Source: Nocardioides sp. HDW12B (GTDB taxonomy: Bacteria; Actinomycetota; Actinomycetes; Propionibacteriales; Nocardioidaceae). Taken from it: DNA of 64,000 nucleotides. The notes under the pieces are model-generated. The model was not told where the DNA came from. It saw nothing but the letters and a program-made list of their open reading frames with translations, and made no database searches. Position numbers and translations under genes: made by a program. The stretch is from positions 2,294,001 through 2,358,000 of the forward strand of contig NZ_CP049867.1 of NCBI RefSeq assembly GCF_011299595.1. Direction: 5' to 3'. Shown piece by piece: positions 45,975-55,271 of the stretch (position 1 is the stretch's first letter; each line of letters begins with the position of its first letter).

Positions 45975-47447
45975 CTACTGCTCGCCCCAGGTGTGGACGG
46001 GCGCGTTGTCGTGCATGCGGGCGCGGTAGTCGGTCAGCACCCGGGCGATGACGCGCTCGCGGTCGCCCTCCCCCGCCCGCGCGGCCACCTGGTCGACGAA
46101 CCAGGACGCCCCGTTGACCCCGGTGACGCAGCGTCGCTCGATGATGTCGAGCAGCTGCCCGGACTCCTCGTCGCTGACGCCCCAGGCGCTGAGCCCCTGC
46201 GCGGCCAGCGGCAGCAGGCGTCGTACGACGAGCTCGGTGGCGGGGACCTGCCCCACGCCGGGCCAGTAGACGCGCGCGTCGATGCCGGCGATCGCCGCGG
46301 CGTGGAAGTTCTCCTCCGCCGCGGGGAACGACATCTGCGACCAGATCGGCCGGTCCTGCTCGGCCAGCGCGCGCACCAGCCCGAAGTAGAAGGCGGCGTT
46401 CGCCATGGTGTCGACGACCGTCGGGCCGGCGGGCAGCACCCGGTTCTCGACCCGGACGTGCGGCACGTCGTCGACGACGGCGTACACCGGGCGGTTCCAG
46501 CGGTAGACCGTGCCGTTGTGCAGCTTGAGCTCGTCGAGCTGAGGGGTGTGGCCGGCGTCGAGGACCGCAGCCGGGTCCTCGTCGGAGAGCACCGGGAGCA
46601 GCGCCGGGAAGTAGCGCACGTTCTCCTCGAACAGGTCGAAGATCGAGGTGATCCAGCGCTCGCCGAACCACACGCGCGGGCGCACGCCCTGCGCCTTCAG
46701 CTCGTCGGCTCGGGTGTCGGTGGCCTGCTCGAAGAGCGCGATGCGCGTCTCGCGCCACAGCTCCTTGCCCAGCAGGTACGGCGAGTTCGCGCCCACCGCG
46801 AGCTGCAGGCTCGACATGACCTGGGAGGCGTTCCAGTACGACGCGAAGTTGTCGGGGCTGACCTGCACGTGGAGCTGGGTGCTCGTGCACGCCGCCTCCG
46901 GGGCGATGGAGTCGGCGGTGACCCGCAGGCGCTCGGGGCCCTGGATGTCGAGGACGATGTCCTCCCCCCGGGCGGCGAGGATCTCGTCGCTGAGCAGGTG
47001 GTAGCGCGGGTTGGCGCTGAGCACGTCCTGGGTCAGGTGCTGCTCGCCGAGCGTGGGCAGGATGCCGATCATGACCAGGTGGCCGCCGGAGGCGTTGGCC
47101 GCCTTCTCCGCGGTGTTGAGGCTGGCCCGCACGCCGTCGCCGAACGCGCTGACACCGTTCACCGCGAGCTTCTTGGGCGCGACGTTGATCTCGAGGTTGA
47201 ACTTCGCCAGCTCGGTCTGGAAGTCCGGGTCGCCCAGCGCCTCGAGGACCGCCATGTTCAGCATCGCCGGCTGCTCGTCGTCGTCGACGATGTTGAGCTC
47301 GATCTCCATGCCCGTGGCGGGGTCGTCGGCGTCGAAGCGCGACTCGGTGAGCATCCGCTCGAGCACGTCGAGGCAGTCACGCACCTTGCGGCGGTACTTC
47401 GTGCGGTGCTCCCGCGTGAACTTCTGCTGCTCGACTTCCTCGCCCAT
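45975..47447 (-). CDS. Glutamate-cysteine ligase family protein (GCS2)
   Basis: An ATP-dependent carboxylate-amine ligase, 490 residues. GMEIELNIVDDDEQP and FNLEINVAPKKLAVNG are the glutamate and metal-binding parts, and RVENRVLPAGPTVVDTMAN is a conserved core. Typical actinobacteria make mycothiol instead of glutathione, so the product could be gamma-glutamylcysteine for ergothioneine or a different gamma-glutamyl compound. ATG 47447 is 21 bases from the divergent SDR start, and each start has its own -10 box. Confidence 0.83.
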   Translation of the reverse strand: MGEEVEQQKFTREHRTKYRRKVRDCLDVLERMLTESRFDADDPATGMEIELNIVDDDEQPAMLNMAVLEALGDPDFQTELAKFNLEINVAPKKLAVNGVSAFGDGVRASLNTAEKAANASGGHLVMIGILPTLGEQHLTQDVLSANPRYHLLSDEILAARGEDIVLDIQGPERLRVTADSIAPEAACTSTQLHVQVSPDNFASYWNASQVMSSLQLAVGANSPYLLGKELWRETRIALFEQATDTRADELKAQGVRPRVWFGERWITSIFDLFEENVRYFPALLPVLSDEDPAAVLDAGHTPQLDELKLHNGTVYRWNRPVYAVVDDVPHVRVENRVLPAGPTVVDTMANAAFYFGLVRALAEQDRPIWSQMSFPAAEENFHAAAIAGIDARVYWPGVGQVPATELVVRRLLPLAAQGLSAWGVSDEESGQLLDIIERRCVTGVNGASWFVDQVAARAGEGDRERVIARVLTDYRARMHDNAPVHTWGEQ

Positions 47448-47453
47448 CGCCCC

Positions 47454-47463
47454 ACTCTAGGGT
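47454..47463. promoter_or_regulatory. Overlapping back-to-back -10 boxes
   Basis: ACTCTAGGGT contains TAGAGT on the minus strand (47454-47459, six bases before ATG 47447) and TAGGGT on the plus strand (47458-47463, five bases before ATG 47469). The two boxes share two bases, so the two divergent leaderless genes cannot be transcribed from here at the same moment. Confidence 0.6.
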
Positions 47464-47468
47464 GAGAC

Positions 47469-48356
47469 ATGGCCAAGTCCCGCGCTGTCGTCCGCCCCGT
47501 GACCGGTTCCGTCGTCCTCGTCACCGGCGCCGCCCGCGGCATCGGTGCCGCACTCTCCCGACGGCTCGTCGGCCAGGGCGCGCAGGTGCTGATGCTCGAC
47601 GTCGACGTCGAGCCCCTCGAGGCGCTCGCCTCCGACCTCGGTGAGGCGGCGCTGGCGGTGCGCGCCGACGTCACCGACCTCGCCTCGCTGGAGGCCGCCG
47701 TCGCGCAGGGCGTCGAGCGGTTCGGCGGCATCGACACGGTCGTCGCCAACGCCGGGATCGCCAGCTACGGGTCGGTCCTCAGCGTCGAACCCGCCGCCTT
47801 CCGACGCGTCGTCGACATCAACGTCACCGGCGTCTTCCACACCGTCCGGGCCGCGCTCCCCCAGGTCATCGAGCGGCAGGGCTACGTGCTGGTCGTCTCG
47901 TCCCTGGCCGCCTTCACCGCGGCTCCGGGCATGGCGGCGTACAACGCGAGCAAGGCGGGGGCGGAGAACTTCGCCAACGCCCTGCGCCTGGAGGTGACGC
48001 ACCTCGGCGTGGCCGTCGGCAGCGCCCACATGTGCTGGGTCGACACCCCGATGGTGCGCGAGGCGCGCGCCGACCTGCGCTCCTTCGACACCATGATCGA
48101 CAAGCTGCCGCCGCCGCTCAACCGCACCACCAGCGTGGAGTCCTGCGTCGACGCGTTCGTCACCGGCATCGAGAAGCGCAACCGCCGGGTCTACGTGCCG
48201 GGCTGGGTGGGCGCCATCGCCAAGGGCCGGGCGCTCATGAACTCCCCGCTCGGTGAGCGCGAGACGCTGCGCAGCGCCGCCGCCATGGTGCAGGTGATGG
48301 ACGACGAGGTCGCCGCGCTCGGTCGGTCCACCTCCGCGCGCTACTCCGTCGACTGA
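47469..48356 (+). CDS. Short-chain dehydrogenase/reductase
   Basis: A 295-residue classical SDR. The cofactor motif TGAARGIG and NAG are present, catalytic Ser lies in VVSSLAAF and the active pair in YNASK. An acidic residue (MLDVD) after strand two favours NAD(H). The C-terminal extension of about 60 residues (VYVPGWVGAIAKGRALMN and onward) is longer than in minimal SDRs. The substrate is unknown. It is convergent with the DUF4192 gene, with 3 bases between. Confidence 0.86.
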   Translation: MAKSRAVVRPVTGSVVLVTGAARGIGAALSRRLVGQGAQVLMLDVDVEPLEALASDLGEAALAVRADVTDLASLEAAVAQGVERFGGIDTVVANAGIASYGSVLSVEPAAFRRVVDINVTGVFHTVRAALPQVIERQGYVLVVSSLAAFTAAPGMAAYNASKAGAENFANALRLEVTHLGVAVGSAHMCWVDTPMVREARADLRSFDTMIDKLPPPLNRTTSVESCVDAFVTGIEKRNRRVYVPGWVGAIAKGRALMNSPLGERETLRSAAAMVQVMDDEVAALGRSTSARYSVD

Positions 48357-48359
48357 CGC

Positions 48360-49394
48360 TCAGGCGGGCCGCGCACGCTTCGCGGGGCCCGGTGGGTCCA
48401 GGGCGGCGAGCCGCTCCAGCGCGTCCGGCGGGACCGCGTGCACGAGCAGGTCGGCCACCAGGCGGGCCAGGGAGTGCGCCGGGTCGACCTCGAGGGCACG
48501 CTCGACCCCGCACCACGCGAGGGCACCGTCTCCCTCGCCCCACGCAGCGAAGCCGAGCAGAGCGGCCGGCGCCGCCACCGCGTGAGCGGGCGCCAGCCGG
48601 ACCACGCGTCGCCAGACGCGGACCCAGAAGGCCGCGCTCGGCCGGTCCACGGCGTGGAGCGCGACGTCGCGGACGTTGCCGATCCGGACTGCCCGCAGCA
48701 CGCGCGCGACGGTCGCCGGGGCCCACGTCTCCGGCGCTTCACCCAGCACACGCCCCAGCCACTCGGCCTCGCCGAGCAGGGCACCCGTGTCGTCGGCATC
48801 GAGCTCACCGAGCTCCACGAGCGCGGCGGCCACCGCGTCCGCCTCCGGGCCGGGCGCCGGGTCCAGGGTGTGCACCAGCGCGTCGCGGTCGGCGAGCATC
48901 ACCTCCCCGCGCAGCACCATCCGGGCCATGAGCGGGTGGGCGGTGAGGTCGAAGGCGACCCCGCCCCGGGTGGCGGACGAGGGCTGGCCCGACGCCGGGA
49001 ACCACCGCCCGTCGTGCACCCGCAGCCGCATCGCCACGGAGCACCCGGCCGCGCGCAGCGCCCGGGACGTGGCCCTGAGGTGCTGGCGGGACCGGCGCTC
49101 GTCGGCGGTGAAGGTGACCAGGAACGTCGTACGTCCGCCGTTGCGCGCCCCGGCGTCCAGCAGCGAGTCGACCACGCCGCGCACGTGCACGGCGGACGGC
49201 GCCAGGTCGCAGCGGGCCTGGAACATCCGGCCCGCCTCGTCGACGCACACCATCACGATCGACTCGGTGGGGTGGAAGCCCAGGGTGGTGACGACCAGGG
49301 CGACCAGGTCGGTCTCGTTGCGCAGCCGGAAGCGCTCGGGAGGCGCGTCGTGGGCCGGGATGTCGGGGTCGAGCCAGGGATCGATGCTGTCCAT
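48360..49394 (-). CDS. DUF4192 domain protein
   Basis: A 344-residue actinobacterial protein of unknown function. DUF4192 begins near residue 20 (FRLRNETDLVALVVTTLGFHPTESIVMV) and covers most of the protein, with a helical C-terminal half made of TPR-like turns (LLGFAAWGEGDGALAWCGVERALEVDPAHSLA). No signal or membrane segment is seen. ATG 49394 is chosen since the upstream frame is Arg/Pro-rich and unlike the family. It is divergent from dinB. Confidence 0.82.
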   Translation of the reverse strand: MDSIDPWLDPDIPAHDAPPERFRLRNETDLVALVVTTLGFHPTESIVMVCVDEAGRMFQARCDLAPSAVHVRGVVDSLLDAGARNGGRTTFLVTFTADERRSRQHLRATSRALRAAGCSVAMRLRVHDGRWFPASGQPSSATRGGVAFDLTAHPLMARMVLRGEVMLADRDALVHTLDPAPGPEADAVAAALVELGELDADDTGALLGEAEWLGRVLGEAPETWAPATVARVLRAVRIGNVRDVALHAVDRPSAAFWVRVWRRVVRLAPAHAVAAPAALLGFAAWGEGDGALAWCGVERALEVDPAHSLARLVADLLVHAVPPDALERLAALDPPGPAKRARPA

Positions 49395-49513
49395 GTCCCG
49401 ACCCTCGGCCCGTCGCGAGCCGCGCGGGAGGGCCGACGACGCATCGGTGGAGAGCGGCCGGGTCAACCGCCCTGGGGACGGGTTCCGGCCCGGCGGCGGG
49501 TCATGATGGGCGG

Positions 49514-50914
49514 GTGCGCAGCGAGCCGACGATCCTCCACGTCGACCTCGACGCGTTCTTCGCCTCCGTCGAGCAGCGGGACAAGCCGTCGCTGCGGGGC
49601 AAGCCGGTCGTGGTCGGCGGCACCGGAGGTCGCGGCGTGGTGGCCACCGCGTCCTACGAGGCCCGGGTCTTCGGCGTCCGCTCGGCGATGTCGACGCGGG
49701 AGGCCCGCTCACGCGCACCGCACGCGGCGTACCTCTCGGGTCGCCACCACGTCTACCGCGCCGCCTCCGCGGTCGTCATGGCGCGGCTGCGCGAGCTGTC
49801 GCCCCTGGTCGAGCCGCTCTCGCTCGACGAGGCCTTCGTCGACCTCGCCGCCGGCGACCTGCCCGACGCGCGGGCGGCGACCCTGGTGGAGTTCGCCCTC
49901 GACCTCAAGTCCGACCTGGCACGGCTGACCGGGGGCATCACCGGCTCCGTGGGCATCGGCACATCCAAGCTGGTGGCCAAGATCGCCAGCGACCTGCACA
50001 AGCCCGACGGGCTGGTCGTGGTGCCGGCCGGCACCGAGGCGATGATCCTGCACCCGCTCCCCGTCACCGCCATCCCCGGCATCGGTCCCGCCACCGCGGA
50101 CCGGCTGCGCCGCGTCGGCGCCACCCACGTGCGCGACCTCGTCACCATCTCCCTCGACGAGATGGTGCGGCTGCTGGGCCAGGCGGTGGGGTCGGGCATC
50201 TACCGCCTGGCGCGCGCGGACGACGACCGGCCGGTGGTGGCGGAGCGCGAGGCGAAGTCGATCAGCGTCGAGGACACCTACGACACCGACCTGGTCGACC
50301 GGCGCCTGCTCGAGGGGCTGCTGGAGCGGCAGACCCGCAAGGTCGCGGAGCGGCTGCGGGCGGCCCGGCTCTCCGGGCGCACCGTGACGGTGAAGGTGCG
50401 CGCTCACGACTTCACCACCCACACCCGCTCCTCCACCCTCGGCGTGCCCACCGACGACCCCGTCGCGCTGGTGCGTCGCGCCAAGGCGCTGCTCAAGGAG
50501 TTCGACACCTCCGACGGGGTGCGGCTGCTCGGGGTGGGCGTCTCGGGACTGGCCGACTGGATCCAGGACGAGCTGTTCGACGATCTCGAGGCCGACCTCC
50601 CGGTGAGCACGAAGGCGGCGGAGGGACCGGCGGGCGAGTCGGCGTCGGGCCCGCTCGAGCTGCCCGACGGCCCCACGGCCGACGAGCTGCTCGCCCAGCG
50701 CTCGCGCGACCAGCGGCGGTGGCACCCCGGTCACGACGTGCTGCACGACGAGCACGGTCCGGGCTGGGTCTGGGGCGCCGGGGTGGGGCGGGTGACGGTG
50801 CGCTTCGAGACGGCCGAGACCGGACCGGGGCCGGTGCGGACCTTCGCCGAGGACGACCCCGCGCTGCACCCGCGCGACCCGGTCAGCCCCGAGGTCAGCC
50901 CCGACGGAACCTGA
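49514..50914 (+). CDS. dinB: DNA polymerase IV
   Basis: Y-family translesion polymerase, 466 residues. HVDLDAFFASVEQ and SLDEAFVDL hold the catalytic acidic residues, GSVGIGTSKLVAKIAS is the fingers region, and the little-finger domain follows at about 240-350. The last 100 residues (WHPGHDVLHDEHGPGWVWGAGVGRVTVRFET) form the extension often seen in actinobacterial Pol IV. A QLxLF-type clamp-binding motif is not obvious. GTG 49514 has CATGAT six bases before it. Its end overlaps pxpC on the other strand by 20 bases. Confidence 0.92.
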   Translation: MRSEPTILHVDLDAFFASVEQRDKPSLRGKPVVVGGTGGRGVVATASYEARVFGVRSAMSTREARSRAPHAAYLSGRHHVYRAASAVVMARLRELSPLVEPLSLDEAFVDLAAGDLPDARAATLVEFALDLKSDLARLTGGITGSVGIGTSKLVAKIASDLHKPDGLVVVPAGTEAMILHPLPVTAIPGIGPATADRLRRVGATHVRDLVTISLDEMVRLLGQAVGSGIYRLARADDDRPVVAEREAKSISVEDTYDTDLVDRRLLEGLLERQTRKVAERLRAARLSGRTVTVKVRAHDFTTHTRSSTLGVPTDDPVALVRRAKALLKEFDTSDGVRLLGVGVSGLADWIQDELFDDLEADLPVSTKAAEGPAGESASGPLELPDGPTADELLAQRSRDQRRWHPGHDVLHDEHGPGWVWGAGVGRVTVRFETAETGPGPVRTFAEDDPALHPRDPVSPEVSPDGT

Positions 50915-51794
50915 CCGCGTCCCCCGGGCGCAGCTGCGCGACCCGGTCGAGGTCGTCGCGGTGCACCACCGCGACGACCGGGTAGCCCCCCGTGGTCGGG
51001 TGGTCGCGCAGGAACACCAGCGGCTGCCCGTCGGCGGGCACCTGCACCGCGCCGAGGACGAGGCCCTCGCTGGGCAGCTCCGCGGTCACGCTCCGCGCCA
51101 GGCACGGCCCCTCGAGCCGGACGCCGATCCGGTCGGCCTCCCCCGCCACGGTGTACGGCGCGCCGCCCAGCAGCGCGTCGAGGCCGTCGACGAACCAGTC
51201 CGCCCGGGGACCGGGACCGACCCGCAGCATCGTCGTCGTGGCAGTCGGGGCAGAGGTGCCGACGCGGCCCGGGGTGTCGAGGGCGGCCGGTGGTCCGGGG
51301 GCCGGCCCGACCGGCAGCTCGTCGCCCGCGGCCAGCGGGGCGGGCCCGATCCCCGACAGCGTGTCGGTGGAGCGCGACCCCAGCACGGTCGGGACCCGGA
51401 CCCCGCCGGCCACCGCCAGGTAGGACCGGACGCCGGACGTGGGTCTCCCCAGGGCGATCGTCGCGCCGGCCGCGACGGTGACGGGCTCGGCGTACGCGAC
51501 GGGGCGGGAGTCGACGCGCAGGTCGACCGGCGCGCCGGTCAGCGCCACGGTCAGCGCCGTGCGCGTGCGCAGGGCGAGCCCGCCGCCGAGGCACTCCAGG
51601 AGCGCCTCGCCGGGGCCGCCGTCGGGCCCGTCGAGGTCAGGGTTCCCCACGAGCCGGTTGGCCAGCCGCGCCGACCCGGCGTCGAGCCACCCGGAGCGCG
51701 GCACGCCGAGGTGCGCCAGGCCCGGCCGACCGGCGTCCTGCACGGTCGTCAGCATCCCGGCGTCGAGCACGTCCAGGGCGCGGCCGCCGCTCAC
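50895..51794 (-). CDS. pxpC: 5-oxoprolinase subunit C (biotin-dependent carboxyltransferase-like)
   Basis: Subunit of the bacterial ATP-dependent 5-oxoprolinase that hydrolyses pyroglutamate to glutamate. The 299-residue protein has VLDAGMLTTVQDAGRPGLAHLGVPRSG at its start and LRDHPTTGGYPVVAVV near its end, the two family signatures. GTG 51794 overlaps the pxpB stop (GTGA). It is the last gene of the pxpA-pxpB-pxpC operon. Confidence 0.9.
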   Translation of the reverse strand: MSGGRALDVLDAGMLTTVQDAGRPGLAHLGVPRSGWLDAGSARLANRLVGNPDLDGPDGGPGEALLECLGGGLALRTRTALTVALTGAPVDLRVDSRPVAYAEPVTVAAGATIALGRPTSGVRSYLAVAGGVRVPTVLGSRSTDTLSGIGPAPLAAGDELPVGPAPGPPAALDTPGRVGTSAPTATTTMLRVGPGPRADWFVDGLDALLGGAPYTVAGEADRIGVRLEGPCLARSVTAELPSEGLVLGAVQVPADGQPLVFLRDHPTTGGYPVVAVVHRDDLDRVAQLRPGDAVRFRRG

Positions 51795-52408
51795 CGCACC
51801 TCCGTGAAGCGGACCCGGGTGCCGGGGGCGAGCAGCGCCGGCGGCTCGGCCGTGACGTCGAACAGCGTGAGGTCGGTGACGCCGATGAGCTGCCACCCTC
51901 CGGGCGACGCGGTCGGGTAGACGCCGGTGAACTCGCCGGCCAGCCCGACGGAGCCCGCCGGCACGCGGGTGCGCGGCGAGGGCCGGCGGGCCACGTGCAG
52001 CCGCTCGGGCAGGCCGGTGCAGTAGGCGAAGCCCGGCGCGAAGCCGCAGAAGGCGACGACGAAGGCGGTCCCGGTGTGCGTGGCGACCACCTCGTCGCGG
52101 CTCATCTCCCACAGTCGCGCCACGTCGTCGAGGTCCTCCCCGTCGTAGCGCACGGGCACCTCGACCTCGCCCGCGTCGGAGTCGCCGGTCGCGGCCGGAC
52201 CACCCACCCGGTCGAGCCCTCCCCCCACCAGCTCGCGCAGCCGGTCGAGGTCGGTGACGTCGTCGAAGAAGATCGTGCGCGCCGCCGGCACCACGTCGCC
52301 GGCCAGCTCCCGGCAGACCGGGTCGAGACCGGCGTACGCAGCGGTGACCTCGGCCGTGCTGCCGAGCTCGAGGAGGAGACCGTGCGGACCGGCCGGCAAC
52401 CACCTCAC
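51791..52408 (-). CDS. pxpB: 5-oxoprolinase subunit B
   Basis: A 205-residue KipI/allophanate-hydrolase-subunit-1 family protein, paired with PxpC. CGFAPGFAYCTGLP and GSVGLAGEFTGVYPTASPGGWQLIG are the conserved blocks. It may also be called KipI-like, but with pxpA and pxpC in one operon the 5-oxoprolinase role is better supported. GTG 52408 overlaps the pxpA stop (GTGA). Confidence 0.9.
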   Translation of the reverse strand: MRWLPAGPHGLLLELGSTAEVTAAYAGLDPVCRELAGDVVPAARTIFFDDVTDLDRLRELVGGGLDRVGGPAATGDSDAGEVEVPVRYDGEDLDDVARLWEMSRDEVVATHTGTAFVVAFCGFAPGFAYCTGLPERLHVARRPSPRTRVPAGSVGLAGEFTGVYPTASPGGWQLIGVTDLTLFDVTAEPPALLAPGTRVRFTEVR

Positions 52409-53106
52409 ACGAACCCCTCCAGGTCGTGCCCGGCCGCCTCGAGCGCGGCGCGCACGCGCCGGGCGGTGGCGACCGCGGTGGCGCCGTCGCCGTGCACGCA
52501 GACCGAGTCGATCCCGCCCCGGGAGGCCAGGTCGACCGCCCGGCGCGCGATCGCGTCGGGGTCGTCCAGGACCGCGCCGGGCTCGGAGCGTGGCAGCAGG
52601 CGGGCCACCCCGTCGTCGGCCTCCGGCCGGTAGCCCCGGTCCGGGAACCCCTCCCGGTACGTCGCCCGTCCGGCCTCGGCCGCGAGCCGCAGCAGCCGGC
52701 CGCCCGGCAGCCCGAGCACCGGCAGGGCGCCCGACCCGGCCAGCACCGCGGCGGCCTGCTCCTCGTCGTCGACGACGCGGTTGTAGAGGGCGCCGTGGGG
52801 CTTGAGGTAGACGACGTCCAGCCCGGCTGCGCGCGCCGCGTCGGCCAGGCGACCCACCTGGTCGGCGACCTGCTCGCTCAGCACGTGCGGGGCGACGTCG
52901 AGCGCCCGCCGCCCGAAGCCCTCGCGGTCCAGGTAGGACACCTGGGCGCCCACCCGCACGCCCCGCTCGGCGGCCAGGGCGCACACCTCGCGCATGAGCG
53001 CGTCGTGACCGGCGTGGTAGCCGCAGGCGACGTTGGCGGACGTGACGACCTCGAGGAGCGCCCGGTCGTCGGTCACCTCCTCGGCCAGGTCGGCGTTCAG
53101 GTCCAT
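52405..53106 (-). CDS. pxpA: 5-oxoprolinase subunit A (LamB/YcsF family)
   Basis: A 233-residue TIM-barrel-like subunit, the first gene of pxpABC. It starts with MDLNADLAEE and has SANVACGYHAGHD, VGAQVSYLDREGFGRR and YLKPHGALYN, all family blocks with metal-binding His and Asp. The family normally begins with DLNCDLGE; here Asn-Ala-Asp replaces Asn-Cys-Asp. ATG 53106 has CATGAT six bases before it, so a leaderless start fits. It is divergent from the oligopeptidase gene. Confidence 0.9.
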   Translation of the reverse strand: MDLNADLAEEVTDDRALLEVVTSANVACGYHAGHDALMREVCALAAERGVRVGAQVSYLDREGFGRRALDVAPHVLSEQVADQVGRLADAARAAGLDVVYLKPHGALYNRVVDDEEQAAAVLAGSGALPVLGLPGGRLLRLAAEAGRATYREGFPDRGYRPEADDGVARLLPRSEPGAVLDDPDAIARRAVDLASRGGIDSVCVHGDGATAVATARRVRAALEAAGHDLEGFV

Positions 53107-53112
53107 CCCCCG

Positions 53113-53118
53113 ATCATG
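53113..53118 (-). promoter_or_regulatory. -10 box of the pxpABC operon, leaderless promoter
   Basis: CATGAT on the minus strand is six bases before ATG 53106. The divergent oligopeptidase gene has its own box TAGGGT (53138-53143) seven bases before ATG 53151. Confidence 0.45.
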
Positions 53119-53137
53119 CCGCGTCTCGCCGCGGTCG

Positions 53138-53143
53138 TAGGGT
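53138..53143 (+). promoter_or_regulatory. -10 box of the oligopeptidase gene, leaderless promoter
   Basis: TAGGGT is followed by seven bases and then ATG 53151. Confidence 0.5.
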
Positions 53144-53150
53144 CGGCGCC

Positions 53151-55271
53151 ATGGCCCAGACCCCGACCTCCCCCGCTCCTCCGGTCGCGCGCACCGTCCC
53201 GCACCGTCGCGAGCACCACGGCGACGTGTTCGTCGACGACTACGAGTGGTTGCGCGACAAGGAGTCACCGGAGACGATCTCCTACCTCGAGGCCGAGAAC
53301 GCCTACACCGAGGCCCGCACCGCGCACCTGGGCGACCTGCGCGAGACGCTGTTCGAGGAGATCCGCTCCCGCACCCTCGAGACCGACCTGTCGGTGCCGG
53401 TCCGGATCCGGGGCTACTGGTACTACGGGCGCACCCACGAGGGCAAGCAGTACGGCACCAGCTGCCGCCGCCCGGTGCTCGACCCGGAGTCGTGGCTGCC
53501 GCCGACCGTCGACCCGTCGGAGGTCCCCGACGACGAGGAGGTCGTCCTCGACAGCAACGAGCTCGCCGAGGGTCACGAGTTCTTCTCGCTGGGGGCGAGC
53601 TCGATCAGCCCCGACGGCCGCCTGCTCGCCTTCAGCACCGACACGGTCGGCGACGAGCGCTTCCTGCTCCAGGTCAAGGACCTGCAGACCGGTGAGCTGC
53701 TGCCCGACCAGGTGCGCGACACGTCGTACGGCGCGACCTGGGACCTGGCCGGCGAGCACCTCTTCTACACCACCGTCGACGCGGCCTGGCGACCCGACAA
53801 GGTCTGGCGCCACCGCGTCGGCACCGACCCGGCCGAGGACGTGGTCGTCCACCACGAGCCCGACGACCGCTTCTGGGTCTCGGTCGGTCGCTCCCGCTCG
53901 CAGCGCTTCCTGCTCATCGGCTGCGGCAGCAAGGTCACCACGGAGTACCGCATCCTGGACGCGGCCGACCCCACCGGCGAGCCCCGGGTCGTGGCGCCGC
54001 GCCGCCAGGGCGTGGAGTACGGCGTCGACCACCTCGTCGTCGACGGGGAGGACCGCCTGCTCGTCCTGCACAACGACGGCGCGGAGAACTTCGCCGTCGC
54101 CCTGGCCCCGGTCACGGCCACCTCGCACGAGGAGTGGGAGCCGCTGCTGCCCCACGACCCGGCCGTGCGCATCGAGGACGTCGACTGCTTCGCCGACCAC
54201 CTCGTGGTGAGCCAGCGCAGCGAGGGCCTGACCCAGATCCGGGTCCTGCGCCTCGGCGACGGCGGTGTCGCCTCCGACGAGCTGCTGGACATGGAGCACC
54301 CGATCTACACCGTCGGCGTCGGCTCGAACCCGGAGTTCACCCAGCCGGTGCTGCGCTTCGGCTACGTCACGATGGCGACCCCGAGCGCCGTGCTCCAGGT
54401 CGACCTGCGCACGGGCGAGCGCACCCTGCTCAAGCAGTCGCCGGTGCTCGGCGACTTCGACCCGGAGGCCTACGAGCAGCACCGCGAGTGGGCGACCGCG
54501 TCCGACGGCACCCAGGTGCCGATCTCGATCGTGGTCCCGCGGGGGACGCCGCGCGACGGCAGCACACCGTTCCTGCTCTACGGCTACGGCTCCTACGAGC
54601 ACTCCGTCGACCCGTTCTTCACCATCGCCCGGCTGTCGCTGCTCGACCGCGGCATGGGCTTCGCCATCGCCCACGTGCGCGGCGGCGGCGAGATGGGGCG
54701 CGCCTGGTACGACCAGGGCAAGATGCTGCACAAGCGCAACACGTTCACCGACTTCGTGGCCTGCGCCGAGCACCTCGCCGCGACCGGCTGGACCGCGGCC
54801 GACCGCCTGGTCGCCGAGGGCGGCTCGGCCGGCGGGCTGCTCATGGGCGCGGTCGCGAACCTCGCGCCCGAGGCCGTCACCGCGATGGTGGCCGACGTGC
54901 CGTTCGTCGACGCCCTCACGAGCATCCTCGACCCCGACCTGCCGCTCACCGTCATCGAGTGGGAGGAGTGGGGCGACCCGCTGCACGACCCCGAGGTCTA
55001 CGCCTACATGAAGTCGTACACGCCCTACGAGAACGTCGAGGCGAAGCGCTACCCCGCGATCCTCGCGGAGACCTCGCTCAACGACACCCGCGTGCTGTAC
55101 GTCGAGCCGGCCAAGTGGGTCGCCCGGCTGCGGGCCACGGCCGTCGAGCCCGACGTGCTGCTGAAGACGGAGATGCAGGCCGGCCACGGGGGTGTCTCGG
55201 GCCGCTACAACGCGTGGCGCGACCGGGCCTTCAGCTACGCGTGGGTGCTCGACCAGGTCGGCCTGGCCTGA
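53151..55271 (+). CDS. Prolyl oligopeptidase family protein (oligopeptidase B type)
   Basis: A cytoplasmic S9A serine peptidase of 706 residues that trims short peptides. The N-terminal half is a beta-propeller (about 60-420), and the C-terminal half is an alpha/beta hydrolase with the nucleophile in GGSAGGLLMG, the Asp and a His in the late GHGG segment. FLLYGYGSYEHS and HVRGGGEMGRAWY are further family blocks. The length and the early YEWLRDKESPE pattern fit oligopeptidase B, which cuts after Lys and Arg. No signal peptide is seen. Confidence 0.91.
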   Translation: MAQTPTSPAPPVARTVPHRREHHGDVFVDDYEWLRDKESPETISYLEAENAYTEARTAHLGDLRETLFEEIRSRTLETDLSVPVRIRGYWYYGRTHEGKQYGTSCRRPVLDPESWLPPTVDPSEVPDDEEVVLDSNELAEGHEFFSLGASSISPDGRLLAFSTDTVGDERFLLQVKDLQTGELLPDQVRDTSYGATWDLAGEHLFYTTVDAAWRPDKVWRHRVGTDPAEDVVVHHEPDDRFWVSVGRSRSQRFLLIGCGSKVTTEYRILDAADPTGEPRVVAPRRQGVEYGVDHLVVDGEDRLLVLHNDGAENFAVALAPVTATSHEEWEPLLPHDPAVRIEDVDCFADHLVVSQRSEGLTQIRVLRLGDGGVASDELLDMEHPIYTVGVGSNPEFTQPVLRFGYVTMATPSAVLQVDLRTGERTLLKQSPVLGDFDPEAYEQHREWATASDGTQVPISIVVPRGTPRDGSTPFLLYGYGSYEHSVDPFFTIARLSLLDRGMGFAIAHVRGGGEMGRAWYDQGKMLHKRNTFTDFVACAEHLAATGWTAADRLVAEGGSAGGLLMGAVANLAPEAVTAMVADVPFVDALTSILDPDLPLTVIEWEEWGDPLHDPEVYAYMKSYTPYENVEAKRYPAILAETSLNDTRVLYVEPAKWVARLRATAVEPDVLLKTEMQAGHGGVSGRYNAWRDRAFSYAWVLDQVGLA

